DNA from: Verrucomicrobiota bacterium
GTDB lineage: Bacteria > Verrucomicrobiota > Verrucomicrobiia > Limisphaerales > UBA8199
Direction of reading: 5' to 3'
DNA length: 38,356 nt
Assembly (NCBI GenBank): GCA_003176045.1
Contig: PSRM01000139.1
Coordinates: 1-38,356, forward strand
In this document: one piece after another, positions 7,033 to 14,580 of the stretch
Numbering within the stretch: position 1 is the stretch's first letter
Layout: the number at the start of each line of letters is the position of its first letter
Notes under the pieces: generated by a model
Databases searched by the model: none
Seen by the model: the letters and a program-made list of their open reading frames with translations, nothing else
Told to the model about the DNA's origin: nothing
Position numbers and translations under genes: made by a program

Positions 7033-9312
7033 TTAATCCATTGGAGTGGTGGCGAGCACTACAGCCGCTTGGCCGGGAAGGAGATAATGTTCGGCGGCAC
7101 CGAATGTTGGGGTGCCGGAGCCGCCGTAGAAAGGGTGTTCGCTGGACCAAAGCAGGGTCCATTTTGTTCCGACCAGTGGGGCCAGCAACGGCTCGGGCGC
7201 AGAGCTGAGATGCAAAGCGGGGCCGAGGTTTACCAGCAGCAATCGGTCCTGACCGTTTTGGCGCGGGGACGAGGCCGTCCCCGCCCCAAAAAAGCGAAGG
7301 ACAAATGCTTCAGGGCCAAGGACGGCACCGTCAAGACCACCTGGCCGCGGACTCGAGAAAACCGGGTCGTTGCGGCGCAATTGGAGCAGGTCTTTGTGCA
7401 GGCGGTAAATGGCGCCGTGTTTCGCGCGCTCAGAGAAGTCGAGCTTGCATCGGGAGAACGTTTCCTCGGAGCACGGGTCGGACAGGCAGTCTGGCGGCAG
7501 CACCTGGCCGGTGGCTTTAGCCTGGGAGAATTCTTTTTCAACAGCCGCCACGGATGAAAACTGGGAAAGGAACTCCTTTCGGCCCCTGGCGACGAGTTTG
7601 GCGAGGTCCGGGTTATGATCGGCGAAAAAGAGGAAGGGAGTTGAGGCGCCAAATTCCTGGCCCTGGAAAAGCATGGGGGTGCCGGGGGCCAGCAATAGCA
7701 GGGCGGTCATTGCGCGGAGCCGGCCCGGGCTGGTCAAATGCCGAATCCTGAATCCGCGCAAGGAGTTGGCAACCTGATCGTGGTTCTGCAAGAAAATGAC
7801 AAATTGTTGCGGGTGCAGGCCGAAGGAAGGCGAACCGCGGTATTTTTTCTGCCAGGAATACCATTGGCCCTGGTAAAGAAAGCCCCATTTCAGAGCGGAG
7901 ATGAATTCCTGCGGCGTCCCCCGGTAATCCGAGTAATAGGCCTCAGCGCGGCCTGTCAGCGCGACCATGGCGCTGTGATGGAAATCATCGTTCCACAGCG
8001 CGTCCAGGCCGTAGCCGCCCTGGTCCAGGGTTCGGGCCAGGATGGTTTGCTGAGCTTCGTTTTCGGCGACAAGGAAAATGGAGCGGGGCTCAAGAGTGGA
8101 AGGTTTTAGGGAAATTGTAGCAGCCGAGGTAACGAGGCTCTGATCAATCCGCTTTTCCGAGGTTCTTTGTGATTTTAGAGCCTCGTTACCTCGACTGCTA
8201 CGAGGTTTTTGGATTTTCTGCCGCCCTGACGGGCTGGAAGAGGCAGGGGCGATTGCGGCCTGGCGGGCTGCGCAGGAGAGGACGCGGATAATGTGTTCGG
8301 GAGATGAATCGAAGATCTGCTGCGTTGCGTCCAGACGCAGTCCGTCCAAATGGAATTCCTCGATCCAATAGGCAGCGTTGGCCGCAAAAAATTCGCGAAC
8401 TGGTCCGCTGTTTGGGCCGTCGAAATTGATGGCATCTCCCCATTCGCAACGGTAGCGATGAGTGAAGTAATCATCGGAGAACTGACTCAGATAGTTGCCG
8501 TCAGGACCAAGGTGGTTATAGACGACGTCGAGGATCACCCCAAGACCGAGTTTATGCGCGGCATTAATGAAATGCCTGAACTGATCCGGGGTACCGTAGA
8601 GCCTGGTGGGCGCGAACAGATTCACCCCGTCGTAGCCCCAGCCGAATCGCCCGCAGAAATCGGCCACCGGCATGATTTCGATGGCCGTGATGCCGAGGCG
8701 AGCAAGTTCGGACAATTGCTCCGTGGCGGCGATCCAGGTGCCTTCCGGCGTGAAGGTGCCGATGTGCATTTCGTAGAGGACCTGGCCGGTTCTGGCGAGA
8801 CCTTTCCAGGTGCGCGGACAAGGCTGTCCGCGCTCCGAGTGGAGATCGTCCCATTTGAACGCCGCTGGATCCACGATTTGCGAGGGGCCGTGAGGGCCTC
8901 GTGGTTGGAAGCGGGAGGCGGGGTCGGGAAAGGAGCCGGTGGCGAGCCGGAATTTGTAGAACATGCCGGCAGGGAGGTCGGGGATGAAGGCGGAGAAATA
9001 ACCGGGGCCAGTGCAGATTTCGGATTTCGGATTTCGGATTTCAGACCTGTCGTTCGAGGAGGACGAGGGAATAAGAGACGGGCTATCAGGGTGCAGCGGA
9101 GCTGTGCGGATTGAATTCGGGAAAAAATCGGGTTTATCGGAATATTCGACAATAACGGACTCTGATTTTGGCGCCCAAACGCGAAAATGTACGCCACCCG
9201 GCACGAGTTCAGCCCCGACAGGATACTTCCGGGAGTAGGACCTTGGTTGTGGAGGCGAAAGAGGTTCTGCGCTGCGATTGGCTGCGCTTTTTTTCGGGGT
9301 GTGGACTTCCAT
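7033..9312 (-). CDS. treZ: Malto-oligosyltrehalose trehalohydrolase
   Basis: 759 residues, a GH13 alpha-amylase-family enzyme that releases trehalose from maltooligosyl-trehalose. An N-terminal early-set domain (PVGAELVPGGVHFRVWAPKS, 31-50) precedes the barrel: YEMHIGTFTPEGTW (180-193), GWGYDGV (224-230), LDVVYNHLGPDGNY (261-274), the nucleophile region DGLRLDAT (D328), the acid/base region LVAENE (about E417) and QNHDQV (D512). TreZ proteins are usually near 600 residues. The excess comes from insertions matching repeats: SEIRNPKSEI (about 90-99) from heptamers at 9015-9042, SERGQPCPRT from the palindrome at 8812-8838, about 55 residues at about 352-410 from the inverted REP pair at 8116-8203, and GAGTASSPR (676-684) from 7263-7284. 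No TreY is visible in the window. Confidence 0.88.
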   Translation of the reverse strand: MEVHTPKKSAANRSAEPLSPPQPRSYSRKYPVGAELVPGGVHFRVWAPKSESVIVEYSDKPDFFPNSIRTAPLHPDSPSLIPSSSSNDRSEIRNPKSEICTGPGYFSAFIPDLPAGMFYKFRLATGSFPDPASRFQPRGPHGPSQIVDPAAFKWDDLHSERGQPCPRTWKGLARTGQVLYEMHIGTFTPEGTWIAATEQLSELARLGITAIEIMPVADFCGRFGWGYDGVNLFAPTRLYGTPDQFRHFINAAHKLGLGVILDVVYNHLGPDGNYLSQFSDDYFTHRYRCEWGDAINFDGPNSGPVREFFAANAAYWIEEFHLDGLRLDATQQIFDSSPEHIIRVLSCAARQAAIAPASSSPSGRQKIQKPRSSRGNEALKSQRTSEKRIDQSLVTSAATISLKPSTLEPRSIFLVAENEAQQTILARTLDQGGYGLDALWNDDFHHSAMVALTGRAEAYYSDYRGTPQEFISALKWGFLYQGQWYSWQKKYRGSPSFGLHPQQFVIFLQNHDQVANSLRGFRIRHLTSPGRLRAMTALLLLAPGTPMLFQGQEFGASTPFLFFADHNPDLAKLVARGRKEFLSQFSSVAAVEKEFSQAKATGQVLPPDCLSDPCSEETFSRCKLDFSERAKHGAIYRLHKDLLQLRRNDPVFSSPRPGGLDGAVLGPEAFVLRFFGAGTASSPRQNGQDRLLLVNLGPALHLSSAPEPLLAPLVGTKWTLLWSSEHPFYGGSGTPTFGAAEHYLLPGQAAVVLATTPMD
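7263..7284. repeat. Palindrome GCGGGGACG-AGGC-CGTCCCCGC inside treZ
   Basis: A perfect 9-bp stem with AGGC loop. It encodes GAGTASSPR near the TreZ C-terminus without breaking the frame. Stem length and loop match the elements at 8812 and 14519. Confidence 0.85.
8116..8203. repeat. Inverted pair of GTAGCAG-type REP-like elements inside treZ
   Basis: The left copy (8116-8143, GTAGCAGCCGAGGTAACGAG core) and the right copy (8175-8203) are inverse to each other with about 26 of 29 positions matching, separated by some 30 bp. They encode RSSRGNEALK and the following low-complexity linker between the catalytic residues of TreZ. Confidence 0.88.
8812..8838. repeat. Palindrome GCGCGGACA-AGGC-TGTCCGCGC with CTCCG flank, inside treZ
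   Basis: A perfect 9-bp stem with AGGC loop followed by TCCG; on the minus strand it reads GGAG then the hairpin. In-frame within treZ (SERGQPCPRTW). Confidence 0.85.
9015..9042. repeat. Heptamer GGATTTC x4 inside treZ
   Basis: AGATTTC and three GGATTTC units follow each other exactly. Read on the minus strand they encode SEIRNPKSEI in a loop before GYFSAF of TreZ. Confidence 0.9.
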
Positions 9313-9449
9313 AGTTAGTTGGCTTGCTCACCATTCTATGCGATTGGCCGGGATGCAAGCTTGAAAGAAAAAACGGATCGTAATGCGCCAGTTGTGGAGG
9401 GAGAGCATAAAACTGTTGAAACAGTTTATGCGAGTTTCGGCGGCTGCTT

Positions 9450-9505
9450 CACCTGGCTGAAGCCAGGTGTTAATGAGATTCCGGTTACACCGGAATTCGG
9501 CCTCC
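9450..9505. repeat. Two palindromes in the treZ / histidine kinase divergent spacer
   Basis: CACCTGGCT-GA-AGCCAGGTG (9450-9469) and ATTCCGGT-TAC-ACCGGAAT (9478-9496) are perfect hairpins; CTCC (GGAG in reverse) lies at 9502-9505. The 309-bp spacer 9313-9621 between divergent genes shows no ORF I would support. Promoters for both genes must lie here, but none is clear to me. Confidence 0.75.
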
Positions 9506-9621
9506 GACGTACGGTTTTGACCCCAGTAGTTTTTTTGCCCAGATAGTTTATTTTTGGGCCTTGCAAGATAGAGAAATGCGGGCGATGGGTATTATGGATT
9601 GCAGCGCTGCTCTCGGCCAGA

Positions 9622-10944
9622 ATGTCGAGTCCCCAAGCGCCAGAGGGACTGAGAGTTAGTCCAAATCCCATGAACGATAATGACAAGGCAACGGCAGGCC
9701 GGTCCGGTGGCCTGCGGCGCCCATTGCGCGCGTTAATTGTGGAAGATTCTGAACCTGACGCGATACTGCTGCGCCGGGCACTGGAACGGGGAGGGTTCGA
9801 TCCGATTGCTGAGCGAGTGGACACTGCGGAAGGGATGAAACGAGCGCTGGGGGACCAAACCTGGGACTTAATTCTGGCTGACCATGCGATGCCTCATTTT
9901 AGCGCGCCGGAGGCGCTCGAACTGGCTAAAGCATTCAATTTGGACGTCCCTTTCATAATCGTTTCCGGTCATATCGAGGAGGAAACGGCTGTGGAGGCCA
10001 TGAAAGCCGGGGCGCATGATTATATCATGAAAGATCGCCTGGCCCGCCTGGTCCCGGCCGTGGAGCGGGAATTGCGCGAGGCGGAAGTCCGGCGCGCCCA
10101 CGCCAAATCCGCAGCCGACCTGCGCCGGGCCCATGAGGAACTGGAGTTGCGCGTCGAGAAGCGGACCGCCGACCTGCGGCGCGCCAATCTGCGCCTGGAG
10201 AATGTGATCAAAGAGCGGCAGCGGTTGGAAAACGAGTTGCTCGAGATTGCCGAGAACGAGCGGCGGCGCATCGGATTTGACCTGCACGATGATCTCGGAC
10301 AAAAGTTAACCGGAGTGTCATTGATGATGAAGGGCCTGGAGCAGACGCTGGCCGGGCAACAGAACATCTGCTGCCGCGATGCGCGCAAGATACAATCGCT
10401 GATTGAGCAAATCATCCGCCACACACACGATCTGGCGCGCGAGTTTAGTTCGCTGGATCATAGAGGGGGCGACCTGCCCAGTGTGCTCAAGGGGCTGACA
10501 GAAAACGTAAAGAGGATGTTTAACATTGCGTGCGAATGCGTCATGAAAGGCAATGTCCCTGCCTTGCCTGAACGGTCCACAGTCCAATTATATAAAATTG
10601 CCCAGGAAGCGGTGAGCAATGCCATCAAACATGGCAAAGCCAGCCGTGTTGCCATCGGCCTGGCACGCAATGGGGTCAAGCTTGTCCTGACGATAAAAAA
10701 CAACGGCAAACCTTTCACGCCGCCGGAACCGGGCACAACCCGAATGGGCCTGCGGATTATGAACTACCGCGCCCACACGATCGGTGCGTCACTGGATATT
10801 AAACCTATAAACCGCGGCGGGGCTTTGGTGACATGCACCCTTCCGATAGGCCAGGAGAGCAAGCCTGCCAAACACGAAACTGCTTCTACGAGCGGATCCG
10901 CGCCGCCTCCTGTGCGAGGGTTGGCGCTTGCTGAGGCGGCGTAG
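9622..10944 (+). CDS. Soluble sensor histidine kinase with N-terminal receiver domain (HisKA_3/NarX type)
   Basis: 440 residues without transmembrane segments. Residues about 32-150 form a receiver domain with acidic pocket VEDSEPD, phospho-acceptor Asp in LILADHAMP, and lysine in IMKDRL. A coiled coil (about 150-215, EELELRVEKRTADLRRANLR) leads to a HisKA_3 dimerisation helix with the phospho-histidine in RRRIGFDLHDDLGQ (about 215-228). The C-terminal HATPase has the N-box KIAQEAVSNAIKHG and the G-box region GTTRMGLRIMNYR. Such kinases phosphorylate NarL-type regulators and take input through the receiver; two NarL-type regulators lie 5.4-9.5 kb downstream and could be partners, which is inference. 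ATG 9670 is an alternative start; neither start has an obvious ribosome site. Confidence 0.85.
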   Translation: MSSPQAPEGLRVSPNPMNDNDKATAGRSGGLRRPLRALIVEDSEPDAILLRRALERGGFDPIAERVDTAEGMKRALGDQTWDLILADHAMPHFSAPEALELAKAFNLDVPFIIVSGHIEEETAVEAMKAGAHDYIMKDRLARLVPAVERELREAEVRRAHAKSAADLRRAHEELELRVEKRTADLRRANLRLENVIKERQRLENELLEIAENERRRIGFDLHDDLGQKLTGVSLMMKGLEQTLAGQQNICCRDARKIQSLIEQIIRHTHDLAREFSSLDHRGGDLPSVLKGLTENVKRMFNIACECVMKGNVPALPERSTVQLYKIAQEAVSNAIKHGKASRVAIGLARNGVKLVLTIKNNGKPFTPPEPGTTRMGLRIMNYRAHTIGASLDIKPINRGGALVTCTLPIGQESKPAKHETASTSGSAPPPVRGLALAEAA

Positions 10945-10953
10945 GCCGGGCAA

Positions 10954-10998
10954 GGGGTTAAAAGGTTAAATGGGTTAAAACGTTAAATCGTTAAAACG
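10954..10998. repeat. GTTAAA-rich short repeats
   Basis: Degenerate 8-9-bp repetitions of GGTTAAA / CGTTAAAA follow the kinase gene. They precede a hairpin at 11008. Confidence 0.6.
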
Positions 10999-11007
10999 GA
11001 AATAAAG

Positions 11008-11033
11008 AGGCGATCCGTTTGCACGGATCGCCT
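11008..11033 (-). terminator. Hairpin, candidate terminator of the prepilin-like gene
   Basis: AGGCGATCCGT-TTGC-ACGGATCGCCT is a perfect 11-bp stem between convergent genes. On the minus strand it is followed by CTTTATTT, so it could terminate the minus-strand gene ending at 11123. There is no U-tract in the plus direction. Confidence 0.6.
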
Positions 11034-11122
11034 GAACCACCCCAAACACTAACCCCACATTCACCATGCGATGTGGGATTGATTTGTGCTAATAGGGTGT
11101 TTTTTCCAGTGCGATAAAGCTC

Positions 11123-11923
11123 TCAATCCCCCGGCAACGGATGCGCCGACTTGGCCCAATCGAGAGTGACGCGGAATTCGTCGTTGTGCGGCTTCCAGTT
11201 TTTTACCCAAATAGAGTGGCCATCGCCATAAGTGACGTTCCCTCCTCTGGCGCCATGGTTATCGGGACCGTCCCAGACATTATTTTGTCCGGCATCGTCG
11301 CTGTCATGGAATAACCAAAACCTGGACGGACCGGGTTTGGCGCCGAGAAACACCTCGTTATACTGCTCGCCATAAGTGTTGTAAAAGGACTGGCAGATTT
11401 TGTTGTTCCGGACATCGCCTATTACTTCGTAACTGTGGCCGTTGGGTCCCCGGGCGCCGCCGGCGGCGTTGTTGTAAAGATCCGCCAATAACTGCTCGTC
11501 GCCAACAGTGATCCACACATCTGGCCTGACGTTATTCAGCGTGCCTGGGCACACAAAGGTCTTGAGCCCCGGAATTAGAGAAGGGTACATCCAGGTCAGA
11601 TCATCATTTGCATTGATCCAGGTATTTGGCGGTTGACCGCGGGTATCTATGAGGAGCTGGCCGTTGTTATCTCCAGCATAGGTCTGACAGGCAATGCCGA
11701 GCTGGCGCATGTTACTGAGGCAATTGATGCGCTTTGCGCGATCCTTGGCGCTGGCTAAGGCCGGCAGCAGGAGCGCAGCGAGAATCGCTATAATGGCTAT
11801 AACGACGAGGAGTTCGATCAGGGTGAAGGCCCCGTGAAACGTGAAACGTGGATCGTGAAACGTGAAACGTGAAACGTGAGCCCGATACGGAAGGCGTCGC
11901 GGAGCGTTTGGAGAACGGCGCAT
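11123..11923 (-). CDS. Type II secretion/type IV pilin-like protein (prepilin N-terminal domain, H-X9-DG type)
   Basis: A pseudopilin-like protein. The prepilin peptidase motif and hydrophobic helix are obvious: [19 protein letters not shown] followed by [19 protein letters not shown], with the conserved Glu at position 5 of the mature chain. The C-terminal part contains [17 protein letters not shown], the short DG motif common to the large paralogous families of Verrucomicrobia and Planctomycetes. The role is presumably an exported, membrane-held or surface pseudopilin of unknown specificity. The start is uncertain: GTG 11974, ATG 11953 and ATG 11923 are in frame. The leader contains [14 protein letters not shown], which is translation of heptamer repeats, so it is unusually long. 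Confidence 0.85.
   Translation of the reverse strand: MRRSPNAPRRLPYRAHVSRFTFHDPRFTFHGAFTLIELLVVIAIIAILAALLLPALASAKDRAKRINCLSNMRQLGIACQTYAGDNNGQLLIDTRGQPPNTWINANDDLTWMYPSLIPGLKTFVCPGTLNNVRPDVWITVGDEQLLADLYNNAAGGARGPNGHSYEVIGDVRNNKICQSFYNTYGEQYNEVFLGAKPGPSRFWLFHDSDDAGQNNVWDGPDNHGARGGNVTYGDGHSIWVKNWKPHNDEFRVTLDWAKSAHPLPGD
11834..11879. repeat. Heptamer GTGAAAC x6 in the prepilin leader
   Basis: Six consecutive 7-bp units (five GTGAAAC, one GTGGATC) followed by GTGAG. On the minus strand they encode the repeated FTFH/SRF peptide directly before the prepilin cleavage site. Confidence 0.93.
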
Positions 11924-12109
11924 TGCGCCGCTTTCGGTTTGCGCGAATATCATCGGCTCAAAACAGTCTGCCACGCTGGGTTACCCGCGGCGAGATTCAT
12001 CCCAGGACTAGGTTGGAGGGAGCCATTTTGCACGATTTAGACGCTTTCGACGCAACGAGTCAAGCTCAAGCTGCGGCTACTTAACTGTGGAAAGTCATTT
12101 CAATCCTCG

Positions 12110-12137
12110 TTGTCAGATTGTATAAATCACTTACAAT
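12110..12137 (+). promoter_or_regulatory. Candidate sigma-70 promoter for the TraB/GumN gene
   Basis: TTGTCA (12110-12115) and TACAAT (12132-12137) are separated by 16 bp and lie 26 bp before the ATG at 12164. Inferred from consensus only. Confidence 0.45.
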
Positions 12138-12163
12138 GAACCGCTGTCTAATTCATTCCGACA

Positions 12164-13084
12164 ATGAGAACCCGGTTAGTTCTGTCATTTCTGGGGATTC
12201 TGCTTCTGGCAGTGGCGCCGCTTGCCGCGCAACAGCGCGTTTCGACTAATGCGCCGCGGCTGCGAGCGCCGGCTCCGGCGCAGCACCATTCGCTGTGGCT
12301 TGTCGAGGGACGGCGCAACACCGTCTATCTTCTGGGGTCAGTACACGCCCTTACCCCTCAGGACTATCCCCTGCCGGTCATTATGGAGCGAGCCTTCACG
12401 AACTCGGCAATCGTTGCGTTTGAAGCAGATGTGGAGGCCGTGCAGTCTTTAGGAACGCTGCAAGAATTAATGACCAAAGCCCGCTTGCCCGAGGGGCAAA
12501 CGCTGCGTGAACAGCTTTCACCCGCTACGTATGAGCTGCTTAAACATCACCTCGAGGATGCACGATTGCCGGCTTTTATGTTCGAGCCACTGAAGCCTGG
12601 AGTCGCCGCGTTTGCTTTGATGGCAGTCGAACTGCAAAAATCCGGTCTGGAGATGGAATATGGGTTGGACAAACATTTCTCATCGCTCGCCCGCGATCTG
12701 CACAAACAGGTGGAGTTTTTCGAGACGTTGGATTTCCAACTCGGGCTTATTACGGATTTATCAAAGGATGAAGGCGAGCAGTTCGTGAAAATCAGCCTGA
12801 GCGAAATCAGCAAAATGAAAAAGGAAATAGCGGAATTGCTTCAGGCTTGGAGGACGGGCGATGCAGATAAACTGGAAAAGTTGCTCAATGACGACTCACG
12901 GCAAGCGCCGGCGATCTTCAAGCGCCTGATTGCAGATCGCAACCTGCGGTGGCTGCCAAAAATCGAGCAATGGCTGCAAGGCGACCGCAATGTCATGGTG
13001 ATCGTCGGGGCCGGGCACCTGGTGGGTAAGGATGGAGTGGTGGAGTTGCTGCGCAAAAAGGGGTGGAGGGTTAGGCAGCTTTGA
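12164..13084 (+). CDS. TraB/GumN family protein, exported
   Basis: 306 residues with a signal peptide (LVLSFLGILLLAVAPLAAQ). The family signatures are present at both ends: YLLGSVHAL (about 54-62, G-x2-H) and VIVGAGHLVGKDGVVELL (about 281-298), with FEADVEA and the long helical middle typical of the Tiki/TraB/GumN fold. Members are putative metal-dependent proteases or erythromycin-esterase-like hydrolases; the bacterial function is mostly unknown. The signal peptide places it in the periplasm or outside the cell. Its 3' end is followed immediately by an inverted array of 12-bp repeats that separates it from a convergent phosphatase gene. Confidence 0.85.
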   Translation: MRTRLVLSFLGILLLAVAPLAAQQRVSTNAPRLRAPAPAQHHSLWLVEGRRNTVYLLGSVHALTPQDYPLPVIMERAFTNSAIVAFEADVEAVQSLGTLQELMTKARLPEGQTLREQLSPATYELLKHHLEDARLPAFMFEPLKPGVAAFALMAVELQKSGLEMEYGLDKHFSSLARDLHKQVEFFETLDFQLGLITDLSKDEGEQFVKISLSEISKMKKEIAELLQAWRTGDADKLEKLLNDDSRQAPAIFKRLIADRNLRWLPKIEQWLQGDRNVMVIVGAGHLVGKDGVVELLRKKGWRVRQL

Positions 13085-13088
13085 TTTG

Positions 13089-13208
13089 AACTTTGTCTTT
13101 CACTTTGTCTTTCACTTTGTCTGTCGTTTCCTCCCAAAACAATCGTTTCGACAAAGTGGAGGACAAAGTGGAGGACAAAGTGAACGACAAAGTTTACGAC
13201 GAAGTTCT
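13089..13208. repeat. Inverted arrays of 12-bp repeats forming a long hairpin between convergent genes
   Basis: The left arm (13089-13126) has three CTTTGTC-type units. The right arm has five 12-bp units from 13149: CGACAAAGTGGA, GGACAAAGTGGA, GGACAAAGTGAA, CGACAAAGTTTA, CGACGAAGTTCT. Left and right are complementary over about 33 bp with about four mismatches. The last two right units contain the stop and final codons of the phosphatase gene. Confidence 0.88.
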
Positions 13209-13547
13209 TGCCGGTAGCTCCAGATACTCGCCGAGCTTGTTCTTGAGCAATTTGATCAAGCCAAGGTTCATGTAGCCGTAGGTGTCCGGCACGTTCAGGC
13301 AAATGACGCGTTTGCCTGAGATCTCTTGCTTAAATTTGCTCCGCAGTTTTTGGGCGTGTTCCAGCTCCATTACGAAAATCAAGTCGGCCCACTCGATATG
13401 ATCCGAACGCACCCGCTTGCGTGCGTCGCGCTCTACTCCTGCGGATTTAACGGCATAACCGTCAATACCTTCGAATAACCGCTCAGCAGTCAGGCTTCGG
13501 TGGCGGTTGCGGCCGCAAATGAAGAGAAGCTTTTGAAGTTGGCTCAT
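13194..13547 (-). CDS. Low-molecular-weight protein tyrosine phosphatase-like
   Basis: 117 residues. The N-terminus LLFICGRNRHRSLTAE carries the C-x5-R-S P-loop of LMW phosphatases (Cys-11, Arg-17). The rest fits the short version of the fold: KSAGVERDARKRV, IEWADLIFVMELEH. The usual DP acid motif is not clear; NVPDTYGYM may provide it in altered form. LMW-PTPs dephosphorylate tyrosine kinases or arsenate; here the function is open. The C-terminal residues TSS and the stop codon lie inside a 12-bp repeat array, so the original end of the gene may have been changed. It is convergent with the TraB/GumN gene; the next gene upstream is a small ORF. Confidence 0.8.
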   Translation of the reverse strand: MSQLQKLLFICGRNRHRSLTAERLFEGIDGYAVKSAGVERDARKRVRSDHIEWADLIFVMELEHAQKLRSKFKQEISGKRVICLNVPDTYGYMNLGLIKLLKNKLGEYLELPARTSS

Positions 13548-13595
13548 GGGCAGCGGCTAGAACGATCAGGCAGGATTCTGACGTCCTTCCGCCCC

Positions 13596-13609
13596 CCAGC
13601 GCAAGCTGG
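13596..13609. repeat. Small palindrome CCAGC-GCAA-GCTGG
   Basis: A short hairpin lies between the small ORF and the phosphatase gene, both on the minus strand. It may be a REP remnant or nothing. Confidence 0.35.
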
Positions 13610-13618
13610 AAGTCTGAT

Positions 13619-13813
13619 TTATTCGTTGATACCCCAGTGACGCAGGTCGTAGGGCTGGCTGAAATCCTCTTCCGAGGCTTTAGGCTGCGGTTCGGGACCT
13701 TTCGTGGACTGTCCCTTGGACGACTCGGCGTGGGGCGCAAGCAGTTGAACCGGCAGCGTGGCCACGATTGCTTCGACCGGAATGCGCTGCTCTGAAAGGG
13801 TTGCTTGTTCCAT
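13619..13813 (-). CDS. Hypothetical small protein (64 residues)
   Basis: No family is recognised. The protein is hydrophilic with a proline/glutamine/lysine-rich middle (SKGQSTKGPEPQPKASEED) and no membrane segment. Support for reality is modest: a good candidate promoter (TTGACA at 13918-13923) lies about 100 bp upstream, the frame is not overlapped by another plausible gene, and it is collinear with the phosphatase gene 71 bp downstream. AAAGAG precedes ATG 13813. It could be a small regulator or a non-coding leader. Confidence 0.4.
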   Translation of the reverse strand: MEQATLSEQRIPVEAIVATLPVQLLAPHAESSKGQSTKGPEPQPKASEEDFSQPYDLRHWGINE

Positions 13814-13895
13814 AAACTCTTTAATGCCTTTGGATTCCCGGGTGAGGAAAGTACGATTCGCTTGTGCTTACCTCGCCTGTGAACCTCAGATCTAT

Positions 13896-13923
13896 AGGTT
13901 ACACAATCATAAGTAATTGTCAA
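13896..13923 (-). promoter_or_regulatory. Candidate promoter with overlapping dyad
   Basis: On the minus strand TTGACA (13923-13918) is followed after 16 bp by TAACCT, with TATAGA a little further on. An imperfect dyad ACAAT-N8-ATTGT (13903-13920) covers the spacer and could be an operator. Consensus-based inference. Confidence 0.4.
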
Positions 13924-13962
13924 CTGCTGCAACAACTTTTTTTAAAGGCAGTCCGGCACTCA

Positions 13963-14508
13963 TCAGCCTAAATTAATTGTCGTCTGGCTGGCCATAACAC
14001 TATTAGGAATAACGATGCGGTGATTGTCTTCTGTCCGTAACACGGTATAGCCCAGGTTCACGCTTTCAACCACGCCCGACTGCACCCCGGTCGGGGTTGG
14101 CACTTGGAGGCGGTCACCGATTTTGAATGGCCGATATAAAAGCAGGGAGATGCCTGCAATGAGGTTTCCCAAGGTGCTCTGCGCAGCCAGACCAACGACG
14201 ACCGAAATAATGCTAACCCCCGCCAGCCACGCAGTGCCAAGCCGGGCGAGAGCGGGGACCAGGTGGGCGTACGAAATGAAGGCAAAGAGATAGACAGCAA
14301 TTTTAGCAAATTGCGCCAGGAAACTGACCGTCATCCGATCCACGTAAGTGTGCTTGTCTCGGGCCAGCAAACGGTGGACGGTCAAGCGGAGTGCTCGGCC
14401 CGCCAACCAGGCGGCGACGGCAAAGAGCAGGCCAACAGTGACAGCCCCTAAAGGAGTCTTGGTATCGAAGAAGGCGCCGTTTTGGAATTGGTCGGCGATG
14501 GTTTTCAT
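13963..14508 (-). CDS. MscS-family mechanosensitive channel, short form
   Basis: About 181 residues from ATG 14508. Three hydrophobic helices (VTVGLLFAVAAWLAG, IAVYLFAFISYAHLV, the pore helix WLAGVSIISVVVGLAAQ) lead into STLGNLIAGISLLLYRPFKIGD, the pore-helix and beta-domain signature of MscS. The protein ends soon after the beta domain (VIPNSVMASQTTINLG), so the C-terminal alpha/beta cage of E. coli MscS (286 residues) is missing. The frame is open 13 codons further upstream, but that part is a REP-like palindrome, so ATG 14508 is preferred. MscS channels release solutes at the inner membrane under hypo-osmotic stress. A shortened form may still gate, or the gene could be decaying. Confidence 0.8.
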   Translation of the reverse strand: MKTIADQFQNGAFFDTKTPLGAVTVGLLFAVAAWLAGRALRLTVHRLLARDKHTYVDRMTVSFLAQFAKIAVYLFAFISYAHLVPALARLGTAWLAGVSIISVVVGLAAQSTLGNLIAGISLLLYRPFKIGDRLQVPTPTGVQSGVVESVNLGYTVLRTEDNHRIVIPNSVMASQTTINLG

Positions 14509-14518
14509 TCCCAGGTTG

Positions 14519-14570
14519 GCGCGGACAAGGCTTTCCGCGCTCCGCAAGCAATGTAGCAGCCGAAGTGAGG
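14519..14570. repeat. GGAG-type palindrome next to a partial GTAGCAG-type element
   Basis: GCGCGGACA-AGGC-TTTCCGCGC (14519-14540, one mismatch) with CTCCG flank adjoins GTAGCAGCCGAAGTGAGG (14553-14570). It lies at the 5' end of the MscS ORF. Confidence 0.8.
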
Positions 14571-14580
14571 GGACTCAAAT

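Noticed and set aside
6227-9114. Plus-strand frames of 254-260 residues opposite the debranching enzyme and treZ
   Set aside because: Antisense shadows of well-conserved GH enzymes; no recognisable domain.
13084-13275. Open frames through the 12-bp array (KVEDKVEDKVNDKV peptide)
   Set aside because: They are translations of a tandem repeat and have no start signal or homologous domain.
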